The notes under the pieces were generated by a model that searched no databases, was not told the DNA's origin, and was given only the letters and a program-made list of their open reading frames with translations. A program made the translations under genes and the position numbers. A stretch of DNA of 64,000 nt from Bryoerythrophyllum caledonicum (Eukaryota > Streptophyta > Bryopsida > Pottiales > Pottiaceae). The DNA is taken from NCBI GenBank assembly GCA_963971425.1, contig OZ020519.1, positions 10,060,028-10,124,027 of the forward strand. Reading direction: 5' to 3'. Below, one piece after another: positions 37,201 through 46,550 of this stretch; the stretch's first letter is position 1; each line of letters starts with the position of its first letter.

Positions 37201-37999
37201 AACAAAGAAAATATGCGTTGCCAAGATTGTTCAATGCAACAAGTCTACAGCAGCGCCTACTTACACGGGAATGATGACCCATTACAAGAAGAACAAGGTG
37301 GAGCTAATGCAGTTTTTCTTTTGCAACGACGATATTGAACGTTGTGTGAAGGGCACAAGGCGCAAGTGGATTGTGGCTAAACCACATGTGCCCGAGGTAT
37401 GGCCTGTCAAGCTTGGTACGAACCTTACTCGACAAGAAGTCTATGCTCTAGAGCATGCCGGATTTCGATTGGCAGAATGCCCTATACTAGCGCCACATGA
37501 ATTGTTCGGTGATTTTACCGGACTTATCAATTTTGAGGATTATCCAGCACCAGTTTCCCCTAACGATTACCCGAAGCGCAGGTTCGGGAAGAACATTCGA
37601 CGCAACTCCAAGGCTCCATCTCTGAAACACTCCAACAGCTATGTGTCCGCCCTTTCAGTTAACGGTAAAGTTCAAAAGGTCACCATGCTTCCTTCTCCAG
37701 GATTGGGTTCAATTATTACATTTGAATCTGTCCAAGGCTCCAAGGCATCGTCATATCTAATCAGTATTGGACAATTTCCGAGTCGCGATTGTCCATTTTT
37801 CAAAGATATGGAAATGAAGTCCCTAGGGAAGCGTGGGCAATGGGTAAATTGCAAACATATGTACTATATTTTTACTCAAATATGTCATCTTCTTCCTGAG
37901 GTAGATCAATTTATCCATGCACCGAGTTTTAGCTACAATGAAATCAAGCGCGTGTTGGAAGTTCTTCTACCCAAGTGCCCCCCTGTTGTAACGGTTTGA
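34288..37999 (+). CDS. MULE transposase-like protein with WRKY/GCM1-like zinc finger, two exons
   Basis: Exon 1 is 34288-36417 and exon 2 is 36554-37999, with a 136-bp GT-AG intron (GTAAGT donor, GTGGCAG acceptor). The splice preserves frame and gives 1,191 codons without stops. The start is the first ATG in frame (MASVDLG). Visible zinc ligands: C285, C291, C296 and the HIGIHSH group (H371, H373). This recalls the WRKY-GCM1 fold of many MULE-type transposases. The catalytic region includes YDASYCRVMTIAVCD (D547) and FMTDSAQANWNAV (D596), typical of the MULE DDE fold. A NLAETVHNKWL segment follows in exon 2. The C-terminal third is basic and unassigned. It is probably the enzyme that moves this 14.66-kb element. 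Family placement rests on motifs and on the element's 10-bp target duplication. Confidence 0.75.
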
Positions 38000-38684
38000 C
38001 ATACGGATATACTGTATTTGTCATTGCATATTCAATTGAAACACTGGTGTGACTAAAAGGGCCACCAATACATATTGCAATATGTACTTCTTCTATAGTT
38101 TCAGCTTACCATGGTTACTTCTTCTACACGTTCATCTTACCATTGTATGGAATCTTATAACAGATTATCTAGGATGCTAGGCCTTTTGGGTACACTATAA
38201 TTTTCTCTTATCGCTCTTTGATTACCATACTTGACTCCAGAAATAGTCCCTAAATCTTAATATGAGGCTCACCCTAAACCCGAATAAAATCCTTTGTGAA
38301 TTTTTATTCCTTGCATTTCAGTTCAAAATGAAAGTAATGAGTATGAAAGTGAAGAAGATATCACTTTGAAACAATTCGTGTCAAGATATTCTGATGTTAT
38401 TAATAGTCTTTACTAAATGAATAAATGCATATTTTGAACATTTTCAATTCAAAACGTCACAAAAAAAGGGTTTTCAAATCATACGAAAATCCTCCTCTCC
38501 TTCTGAATGTAAAAATACAGTTACAAAAAAATCCATATCCACGGTTATAGGGTAATACGTTTTTCACATTAAAAGATCAAACAAGTTTGCAAATAGTACA
38601 TAATGTTTTTATTTATAGTCATTTCAAAAAAATCATACCAATATGATTAAGTTCTCAATAAATTTCTACCTGAATCCAATATTT
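38000..38684. other. MULE right subterminal region, non-coding
   Basis: AT-rich 3' flank of the transposase gene, without recognised features before the right TIR. Confidence 0.5.
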
Positions 38685-38737
38685 ATCTGCTCACCGCTCA
38701 CCGCTCACCGCTTTCTGCTCACAAAATAGCTTCGCTC
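38685..38737. repeat. MULE right terminal inverted repeat
   Basis: GCTCACC heptamer copies, then CTGCTCACAAAATAGC. It is the inverted counterpart of 24078-24130. Confidence 0.9.
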
Positions 38738-38747
38738 AAAGTTGACG

Positions 38748-39326
38748 TTAACATGGAGATAGTTGACGTACGCACTGAGGTGAATGACAATGGGGTATTG
38801 GTTGTGCACAGTGGGAAAAGTCGCCAGGAATATGAAATGACGAAGAAACCTGCGCCTACCTCGTACCTTGTCGAGTGTCAGATGGCGGATATCTTGAACG
38901 GCCTTGGCTTGGAGGATGCGCTCATCCAACTGAGTCGTGCATTGGATCTTTTACACTTGGCTTACATGGGCGTCGCTGGGACTGGCAAGTTGGCGGGCTG
39001 GATTGGGCAGCGCGAGAGGGAGTTGGCCCAACTGTGTGTAAAATGTGATCAGACCATGAGTGCTCTACAGAAGGGCAGCGGCGCTGTGCTGGAGGTTCTG
39101 ATGGAGGGGTACGGAGAGCTCCTGATGGCGAGAGAGGTTGATGCATTGGAAATTCTTTCTGACTGTTCTAAGGAGGCGCGCGAGATGGCGGCCAAGTGTG
39201 AGGAGCTGGCGTCAGGATTTGGAAAGCTGAGGGAGGACACCGACGCCGACATAGTGGCTGTTGATGAAGCCGTGGGCGTTCAAGCGGAGACGCTGAAGAA
39301 GCTTGCGGAGGATTACAGGAAGAATG
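38748..39326 (+). pseudogene. Disrupted coiled-coil gene, N-terminal half
   Basis: From ATG 38753 it encodes MEIVDVRTEV and about 190 further residues, colinear with residues 1-192 of the intact paralogue at 61440. It continues from the start fragment at 24062 if the MULE is removed. It contains MTKKPAPTSYLVE, GVAGTGKLAGWIG and AAKCEELASGFGK. Copia-2 cuts it after codons KN at GAATG (39322-39326). Function unknown; see 61440-63269. Confidence 0.8.
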
Positions 39327-39674
39327 TGTTACTTTCTACTCGTCTGTATCACTTAATGATCATACACTACGTGAGACACTTAAAAGAACACACTCTGTAT
39401 TCTAACACACTTAATACACAAGTGCTTCTTCGAGCTCTCTTTATTCTTAACTTCTACAATATGGAACTATCCATGGTCTCCAAGCTAGACAACAACTGCT
39501 ACAATCTGCTACCACGAGCTCTCAGTGCACATTTTGTGCCTACATTTCAAAAGACTAACTACAGCTAAAAAATAGACAGACAGATAAGGGGAAACAAAGA
39601 TCGTCAAACCCTAAACTAACAGAAAACATCCAACAACGGATGAAAAAGGCTGATGAACGGAAAAGACTGCAACA
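39327..39674 (-). repeat. Copia-2 3' LTR
   Basis: 348 bp. The polypurine tract GAGTGGGAG (minus strand) is immediately inside it at about 39675-39683. Confidence 0.95.
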
Positions 39675-39779
39675 CTCCCACTCGTTCTCAATCGGAGTCA
39701 ATTGAAGAGTAGCATGCAATGAAGAATAAAGACAGATCTCGATGAAGAACGTCTCGAAAAGTAATCTTCCACTCGTTGT

Positions 39780-42700
39780 TTAGAGAAGAGCTGTCATACC
39801 AATTTGTTCAAGGAGAAGGAAGAATTGCACCTTAGGAAGGCCCTTCGTAAACAAATCAACGATCTGTGACTTCGTGTTGATGTAAACAACATCGATCTCC
39901 CCTTGCTCGTACTTCTCTCTGGAGAAATAATACTTTCTTTCGATATGCTTCGTACGTTTGTGAAATTCAGGGTTTTTTACCAGGCGGATTGCTGATTGAT
40001 TATCACAAAAAATCACCGACCTGGTATCTTGAGGAAGTCCAATACTTTTGAGTAATCTTCTCAGCCAGATTGCTTCTTTTGTAGCCTCTGCCAGAGCTAC
40101 GAATTCGGCTTCCGTTGTGGAATCGGCTGTGCATCCCTGTTTCCGCGAGAACCATGAGATAGGACCATGCGCGAGTTTGAAAACGGCACCAGTTCGTGAC
40201 TTCCTATCACTTACGTCGTTACTATAGTCTGCATCGACATAGCCGTTAAGCTTGAGGTCTGATGATGTGCCATAAAAGGTGATTCCATGAGAGAGTGTGC
40301 CTCGAATAAACCGAAAATTACGCTTCACGGCTGCCCAATGAGAGAGTCTCGGTTTAGATGAGTACTGGGCACATCGTGTCACTGCGAATGTGATATCAAA
40401 CCTTCTAAGCACCATAGCATACATCAAACACCCTATTGCCTGCTGATAGGGCCCTTCGAATGCATGATCTTCATTGCTTGAGACTTCACAAAGTATAGTT
40501 TGTAAATCAGCTGGCGTAGACACAGGGTGACAATTCAACATATTGAAACGAAGTAGAACATCGCTGAGGTAACGTGTCTGGTGAAGCGAAATAGCATGCG
40601 TCTCTAGATCCTGATGGACTTGAAATCCAACATAGTAGTCAAGATCTCCCTTGACGATCTTGAAAATAGTCTCTAAATGCTTAATGACAGCATTGAGTCT
40701 GTGAGAATCAGTAGACGCAGCAATTCCATTGTCTATGAAAATGCCAAGGATGAGAGTCATAGTGGCATCATGATACACACACGGATCCGCTTCACTAGGA
40801 ATGAGGTTGTGCGTCTTCAGGAATGTATCAAACTTGATGTTCCATTGCCGCGCGCTTTGTTTTAGACCATATAAGCTTTTCCGAAGCTTACAAACTAGTT
40901 TCTCGCATCCGTTGATGACGAAACCCTCTCGTTGACACATGTATATATCCTCATGGAGGTCTCCATTAAAAAATGTTGTCCCAATACGAAACTGTAGAAG
41001 CTCCATCTTGAGTGCAGCGGCAATAGCAAAAATAACACGAATTGACTAATATTTCACTACTGGTGAAAACGTTTCGGTGTAGTCAATCCCTGCTTTCTGC
41101 GAATAACCCTTGGCGACGACTCGAGCTTTGAAACGATCAATTTCTCCCGAGGTTTTATATTTAATTTAAAAAACCCACTTGCACTGCACTTTCTTTCTCC
41201 CAGCAGGCAAGGACACCAAATCCCAGGTTCGATTGTCAATAAGAGAGTCAAATTCAATCTGCATTGCATTTAACCAATCTGCTGAGTGATTTGACGAGAC
41301 AGCTTCCTTACAGGCCTGCGGCTCCATCAAGGTTTCACCGATATTGATTAAATAGGCATGTGAATCATGTACAGCTTGATCGACGGAAGAGTCCTGAATA
41401 CGATGAGATGAGTCATCATACAAATCTGAGAGAGATCTAAAACGAGGTCGCAGTGGCTCACTTGTAGTTGGAGAGCTTGTCTCTGTGAGAGAACAGGGTG
41501 TAGATCCACTAGATGAGGTTGGTAAACAGTCTCCCACTGCAATTGGTAAAGGATTTGCATCTAAAGAGACACTCAACGGTGTTGGCTGATCAGTGTCGGA
41601 AACAAGATCTTGATGGGTAGAAATACTAGACTGAGAATTTGCCAAAAGAGGCAAGTCGAATAGAATGTATTGAGAGGGAGGGAAAATACTTGGATTCTGA
41701 TATTTTCCATTGACCTCATCAAAAAGAACATCGGAGCTCTCAATAATCTTGTTTTCCTTGTCGTCCCAAAAACGCCACCCTTTGCTTGGTGCGCTATATC
41801 CCATGAAACGCACTGGTTTGCCACGAGGTTGACACTTCTGACGAAATTTTTTGTCAGTAAAGACATAAGCCAAAGACCCGAAAATCATGTAGTAAGCTAT
41901 CAAGGGCTTGTGTCCATGCCAGAGCTCGTATGGGGTGCATTGGCCTGTTTGCGTATTGATAGTCCTGTTGAGAAGATATACAGCCGTATGAATTGCTTGT
42001 GCCCACAGGAAACTTGGTATGTTCATAGCTGTTAGCATACTTCGAGCAGCTTCACAGATTGTCCTATTGTCGCGCTCAATGTACCCATTCTGCTGAGGTG
42101 TATGCGGTGTACTAGTGTCACGTCTGATTCCATTTTGATCAAGAAAATCGTCAAAAGCTTTGTTGCAGAATTCAGTTCCTCTGTCGGAGCAAAAATGGCG
42201 TACCGGATTTCCAGTATCACGAAGCACTATACGCACCACCTTTTTGAAAAATGAAAATGCTTCATTTTTTGTCTGAGCAAAGTGAATGAAGCGGTAGGAG
42301 GTAGCATCATCCTTCACAAGGATGTAATAAGAAGAATTACCAAGGGAATTGATTGGATTCTTCCCTAAGACATCAGCATGTAGAAGTTCACCTGGTATTT
42401 GAGATCGTTGTTTTTCCGGATCATGTCTGTAGGGCGCCTTATGCTGTTTGCCTAAAGCACAGCCTTCACAGATCGATGATAAGTTTCCTAAACGAGATTG
42501 AGGAGAATCAAGAACTGAGCCAGTTTCAAACATCTTCTACATTGTAGCAGGATTGATGTGCCCCATTTGCTGATGCCATAAGGATGTATCATTCAGTGTG
42601 ACCTCAGTAGTTGCAACTGACGAAGTGGCAATACTCACTGCAGATACTGGTGAAATTACTTGGAAAGATAATATGAAGACTTTCGCCTGTCTTATTCCTT

Positions 42701-44165
42701 GCATAATTGTTAGTCCTTTGCCATTACTGAGACGAAATTTGCATGTGTTTCCACATGACGTGAATGACAGCCCTTTCTCAATTGCAAGTCCAACAGAGAA
42801 AATATTTCTCTTAAGTTGTGGTATATAAAGGACGTTTTCCAGATATCCTTTTCTCCCACTACCATCAATATGGCAGAGAATTCTTATGGTGCCAGTGCCA
42901 AGCATAGGTAGTTTTCAATTATCAGCCACCGAGACAAACCAAGATCCCTCGGGTATAGCTTGGAAAGTAGAAAACCACGAAAGTTGTTTGGTCATGTGTT
43001 CTATTGCGCCGGTATCTCCGTACCACAAGTCTGAAGGTAATTCACCAATGACTGAGAGTGCTTCAGAATTCATTGAGATGACCGTAAAAGCGTAGTCATC
43101 ACAAGATGAGGCATTACTCTGGTTTGCTCCTGAATCAACACTATCATGATCAGAATGAACAGTATTAACGGCACATACAATACTCTGGTGGAATGGTCGG
43201 TTCCCCCTATCAGGATGTTGATAATAAGAATTGTGTCGAGAGGATGTATGCGGAGAGTGATGGGAACTACTTCCATGAGCATCATGATGACCTCTATGGT
43301 CATCACTAGTATCACGATGACCTCCATGGTGATCACTGGTATCACGATGACTCCCACGGTGATCACTGGTATTACGATGACCTCCATGATAATCATAGGT
43401 AGGACGCTTCGGTAATGTACAATCTCAAAACCAATGATCGTCTCCTCCACAATTGTAATAGACAGTGCGAGCCTAAAGTTCCTTGAGGTAGCTAGCATCT
43501 TGGTCACGTTTCGCTATTTTCGCCATCTTCTTTGTTACTGGTTGTGCACGGGTGAAGTAGGCAGTAGCCGTTGAGTTCTCCTTGTCCTGTTTTTTCAGGA
43601 TGTGCTCCTGTTGTAGCAATCGCGTTGTTATAGCAGAAATAGTTTGTTGCTCGAAAGGTAGATTCGCCCAAGTAGCAACAATAGAGTTATACCCCGGTGG
43701 CAAGCTCATCAAGATTTTCGTGACCATCTGAGTATCACTCAAGGGTTCACCTAGATCTCTTAGGATACTTGCCTTATGGATAATGGCATTAATGTGGTTC
43801 TCGATCGAATCACTCTTCGCCATCTTATAATCGTAAAACTCAGCATGGATAATATAAATATTTTCTGCTGATTTTTGCCGGTGAAGCAATCTTAGTCTCT
43901 CCCACATTTCAGCAGCAGTAGTACACGTGATAAGATCTTCCATGACTGAGGAGTTTAAGGCTTGTATAAGAGGCATCTGTGCAAGGGCATTTCTATCTTC
44001 CCACGCTGAAATCTCCTCATGGGCAGAATCAGGAGCAGGTTTCTTCATACCATCAACAATCCTTGTCAACTTCTTGTAGGCGAACAGAATGTCCATAGTA
44101 CATTTCCATACATTGAACTTCAACCCATCAAATACTTTGATCCCTGCCATTTCTGTCTTCTCCAT
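39780..44165 (-). pseudogene. Copia-2 gag-pol polyprotein, degenerate
   Basis: Gag starts at MEKTEMAGIKVFDG (44165) and is open to 43473. Then come a broken zinc knuckle (YYNCGGDDHW), a low-complexity His/Asp/Arg-rich stretch encoded by about 18-bp repeats (43255-43400), protease (YGDTGA), integrase (LLHADVLGK; FCSDRGTEF; 41166-42533), and reverse transcriptase through RNase H (39780-41006, FIDNGIAAS in place of YVDD, CDNQSAIRL). The main frame is kept throughout but broken by several stops. Unlike in Copia-1, some appear to require transversions. It is related to Copia-1 at protein level but is a different family by LTR sequence. Confidence 0.85.
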
Positions 44166-44533
44166 ATTTCTCTAGCTAAGGAAAAATCTCAGCAGAGAGC
44201 TACAGTGAATTCTATCACGCTTCCGCTTAAAACAGAGAAGGTGAAAATATCGACGACAGAAAAGTAGATGAAATTTTTTTAAACAAAAAGCTTAGGAAAC
44301 TTGAATCAGAGCTGAGGCGTACCAGCTATTGTATCAGCAACAATACTATGCTATATTAAAAACGCTCATAAAAACTCCAGAAAACATAACCCCTTCGGTG
44401 TTGATTCCAGAAAATGCAGCCGCTCCGGTGGTGGTTTCTCCAGGTAGGGTTTAGTCGTTGGACAAAGAACCCACAAAAATTTCAGTGAAAACTGAATGGA
44501 CGATAGAAATGGGAGAACACACGGCCCATAACC

Positions 44534-44881
44534 TGATATTTTCTACTCGTCTGTATCACTTAATGATCATACACTACGTGAGACACTTAAAAGAACACAC
44601 TCTGTATTCTAACACACTTAATACACAAGTGCTTCTTCGAGCTCTCTTTATTCTTAACTTCTACAATATGGAACTATCCATGGTCTCCAAGCTAGACAAC
44701 AACTGCTACAATCTGCTACCACGAGCTCTCAGTGCACATTTTGTGCCTACACTTCAAAAGACTAACTACAGCTAAAAAACAGACAGACAGATAAAGGGAA
44801 ACAAAGAATGTCAAACCCTAAACTAAGAGAAAACTTCCAACAACGGATGAAAAAGGTTGATGAACGAAAAAGACTGCAACA
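44534..44881 (-). repeat. Copia-2 5' LTR
   Basis: 348 bp. The internal side is followed by the same GGTTATGGGCC primer-binding site as in Copia-1 (44523-44533). Confidence 0.95.
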
Positions 44882-44926
44882 GAATGAGGCCCAACAGCTG
44901 CAAGCACTGAAGAAAAGTGATTTACT
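44882..44926 (+). pseudogene. Coiled-coil gene fragment between Copia-2 and the MITE
   Basis: After one GAATG copy the frame continues EAQQLQALKKSDL, colinear with ETEELSALVESDL of the intact paralogue. It ends at the ACT target site of the MITE. Confidence 0.8.
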
Positions 44927-45348
44927 AGGGGTAGTCATAGTGCGTGGGAGTGGCGAGAGTCTCTCCACGGAGAACTTCTCCCAGCTCGTTCTCCGGGACC
45001 AATGGGGAGAGTTCTCCACTCCCCGCAACTGTGACGACCCATACAAGCATGCTTGTGAAGAAAGGTAAAACAAAAGTGAGTTTTCCAAGGAGACAACAGT
45101 GGAGACAAAAGTGGGGACGATGAGTTTTGAAGAGATAGGTGAAATTTAGAGCTGGAAGATGAAAAAATTCGCACGCGAAACTCTCTCAGAGGCTTCTCTT
45201 CACCTCCGGAGCAAGAGAGACGACCATGCGAACCATTCACAGGATAAGTATATTAGCTTGGGGGGGCGTCAGAGAAAGCCAATCTCATCCAGCCACGTTC
45301 GCAGCAGGTGGAGAAAGTCTCTCATTCTCACGCACTGTGACTACCCCT
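44927..45348. mobile_element. 422-bp MITE with AGGGGTAGTCA terminal inverted repeats
   Basis: Left end AGGGGTAGTCATAGTGCGTG pairs with right end CACGCACTGTGACTACCCCT. The inverted similarity extends imperfectly to about 45 bp. TSD ACT (44924-44926 and 45349-45351). Removing the element plus one ACT restores GATTTACTGAAG, matching the paralogue GATTTATTGAAG. No coding capacity. Superfamily not assigned. Confidence 0.85.
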
Positions 45349-46280
45349 ACTGAAGCCGCAGATTGAGAAGATGGAGCAATATATTGCAGAGGAAGACGAA
45401 ACAGGAGGTGCAGGGGAAATTGTTCCTTGCCAAGGCTGACAACGATGCGAACCAGAACCTGCTCAAAGCAGCCGAAGATGCCGACAAGGCCGCAGCAGGG
45501 TACGGGGAGAAGGTGAAGAGGGCTCAGGCGGAATTGAAGACAAGTTCCGAATCGTGCGCAACGTTGCAGGCCCAGCAGGCTGCCGCTGAGGAGGCTCTGC
45601 AGGCCGCTGGGGAGGCCTTGAAGATTGCTGGCGAGAAAATCGCGGAATCTACCAAAAAGATGGCGGACGAATCAAACGACCGAGCCAAAGAGATTTCTAA
45701 CGAACGCAAGCAGCGGGTCCAGCAAAGCATTGCAATGGAAGAGGAGCGACGTGCAGCCCTTGTACATCTCGCAGGACTAACTTCACTTCTCCAGTACAAC
45801 GAATTCGAGCAATCCATAGAGAAAGAGTCGCGGGTCGCACTGGAGCTTGCACGTGCGGCACTGTCTAGCTTGTTCACGGCCTTCTTGGAGGCCAAGAAAT
45901 TCTGGGACGGGATAACGGATGTTTGTGAGAAGTTGGCGGACCCCAAAATTGTGAACGAGGTCATACGCCTTGTGAAGCGTGGAGAGAGTGTTGAAGAGCG
46001 AAAGCAAGCCTACAGGAGTGAGAGCTTTGTAACACAGGCTGTGACCCTTGTTTGTCGATGGGCTGCTTTGTCTGTGGTTTGTGGCAGGTATGTCGAGGCG
46101 ACTCGGATTGCATACAAGTGTGTATCGAAGAACATCAAAGAGTCGCCTAGCATTGAAATGGCGAAAGAGCGCCGTGGGCCACTCGCGACGAGGATACTGG
46201 GAGAGATTTCGACCGCTACAACCAAGTCCATCGAGAAAACAGATAAACTCGTAGAGGAGGCAAAGGAGGCAGACAAGTAG
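45349..46280 (+). pseudogene. Disrupted coiled-coil gene, C-terminal half with internal deletion
   Basis: 45349-45400 continues LKPQIEKMEQYI. The sequence then jumps out of frame to KLFLAKADNDANQ, so roughly 300 bp present in the intact paralogue (about 62075-62400) are missing. The loss includes the whole hydrophobic segment. From 45414 to TAG 46278 the frame is colinear with the paralogue C-terminus: an Ala/Glu/Lys coiled coil, then LVHLAGLTSLL, AFLEAKKFWDGI and ILGEISTATTKSIEK. The 3' UTR also matches that of the paralogue. Confidence 0.8.
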
Positions 46281-46377
46281 CTTTCTGCATTTCACCAAAT
46301 TATAAAAGCCTAGCTTTTTCTCGGGTGCAAGTCATGTGCAAAATGGTCTACTTAGAGAGTGACTTCTATCCTGATCA

Positions 46378-46453
46378 GAGGTAGAATGCTTTGCAGTTGC
46401 TTTCATAATAATATAGAGGTAGAATGCTCTGCAGTTGCTTTCATAATAATATA
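46378..46453. repeat. 38-bp tandem duplication in the 3' flank
   Basis: Two copies of a unit starting AGAGGTAGAATGCT and ending CTTTCATAATAATAT, differing by one base. Confidence 0.8.
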
Positions 46454-46550
46454 GCGAACTCATCTGTTATTATGTGGAAAGTACGGTCAGGTGGGAAAGT
46501 CTTGTGCTTGAAACAACAAGAACCCTCATCTGCATATTTTGGTTAGGGAA

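Larger units (their letters stand above)
24078..38737. mobile_element. 14.66-kb Mutator-like element (MULE) carrying two genes
   Basis: Left end GGGGAATGCTATTTTGTGAG (24078-24097) pairs with the reverse complement of the right end, GAGCGAAGCTATTTTGTGAG (at 38718-38737). Both continue into GTGAGCR heptamer repeats, giving an imperfect TIR of about 50 bp. A 10-bp direct duplication AAAGTTGACG flanks it (24068-24077 and 38738-38747); TSDs of 8-11 bp are the hallmark of Mutator-like elements. The insertion lies just after the start codon of a coiled-coil gene. It contains a transposase gene on the plus strand and a divergent minus-strand gene with ParB-like and methyltransferase-like parts, a palindromic satellite and a small MITE. 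Confidence 0.9.
39327..44881 (-). mobile_element. Copia-2: near-full-length Ty1/copia LTR retrotransposon
   Basis: Two 348-bp direct LTRs (39327-39674 and 44534-44881) with TG...CA ends bound 5,555 bp. The flanking duplication is GAATG (39322-39326 and 44882-44886). By eye the LTRs differ at about 11 positions, about 97% identity, so it is older than Copia-1. Genes read on the minus strand. The target is the coding sequence of the coiled-coil gene. Confidence 0.95.

Noticed and set aside
24078..38737. Interpretation as an inversion or segmental duplication rather than an insertion
   Set aside because: Inverted ends plus a 10-bp direct duplication and frame restoration fit transposition; no inverted gene order is seen.
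39341..39568. ORF continuing the coiled-coil protein into TRLYHLMIIHYVRHLKEH
   Set aside because: This stretch is Copia-2 LTR sequence, repeated at 44541-44775.
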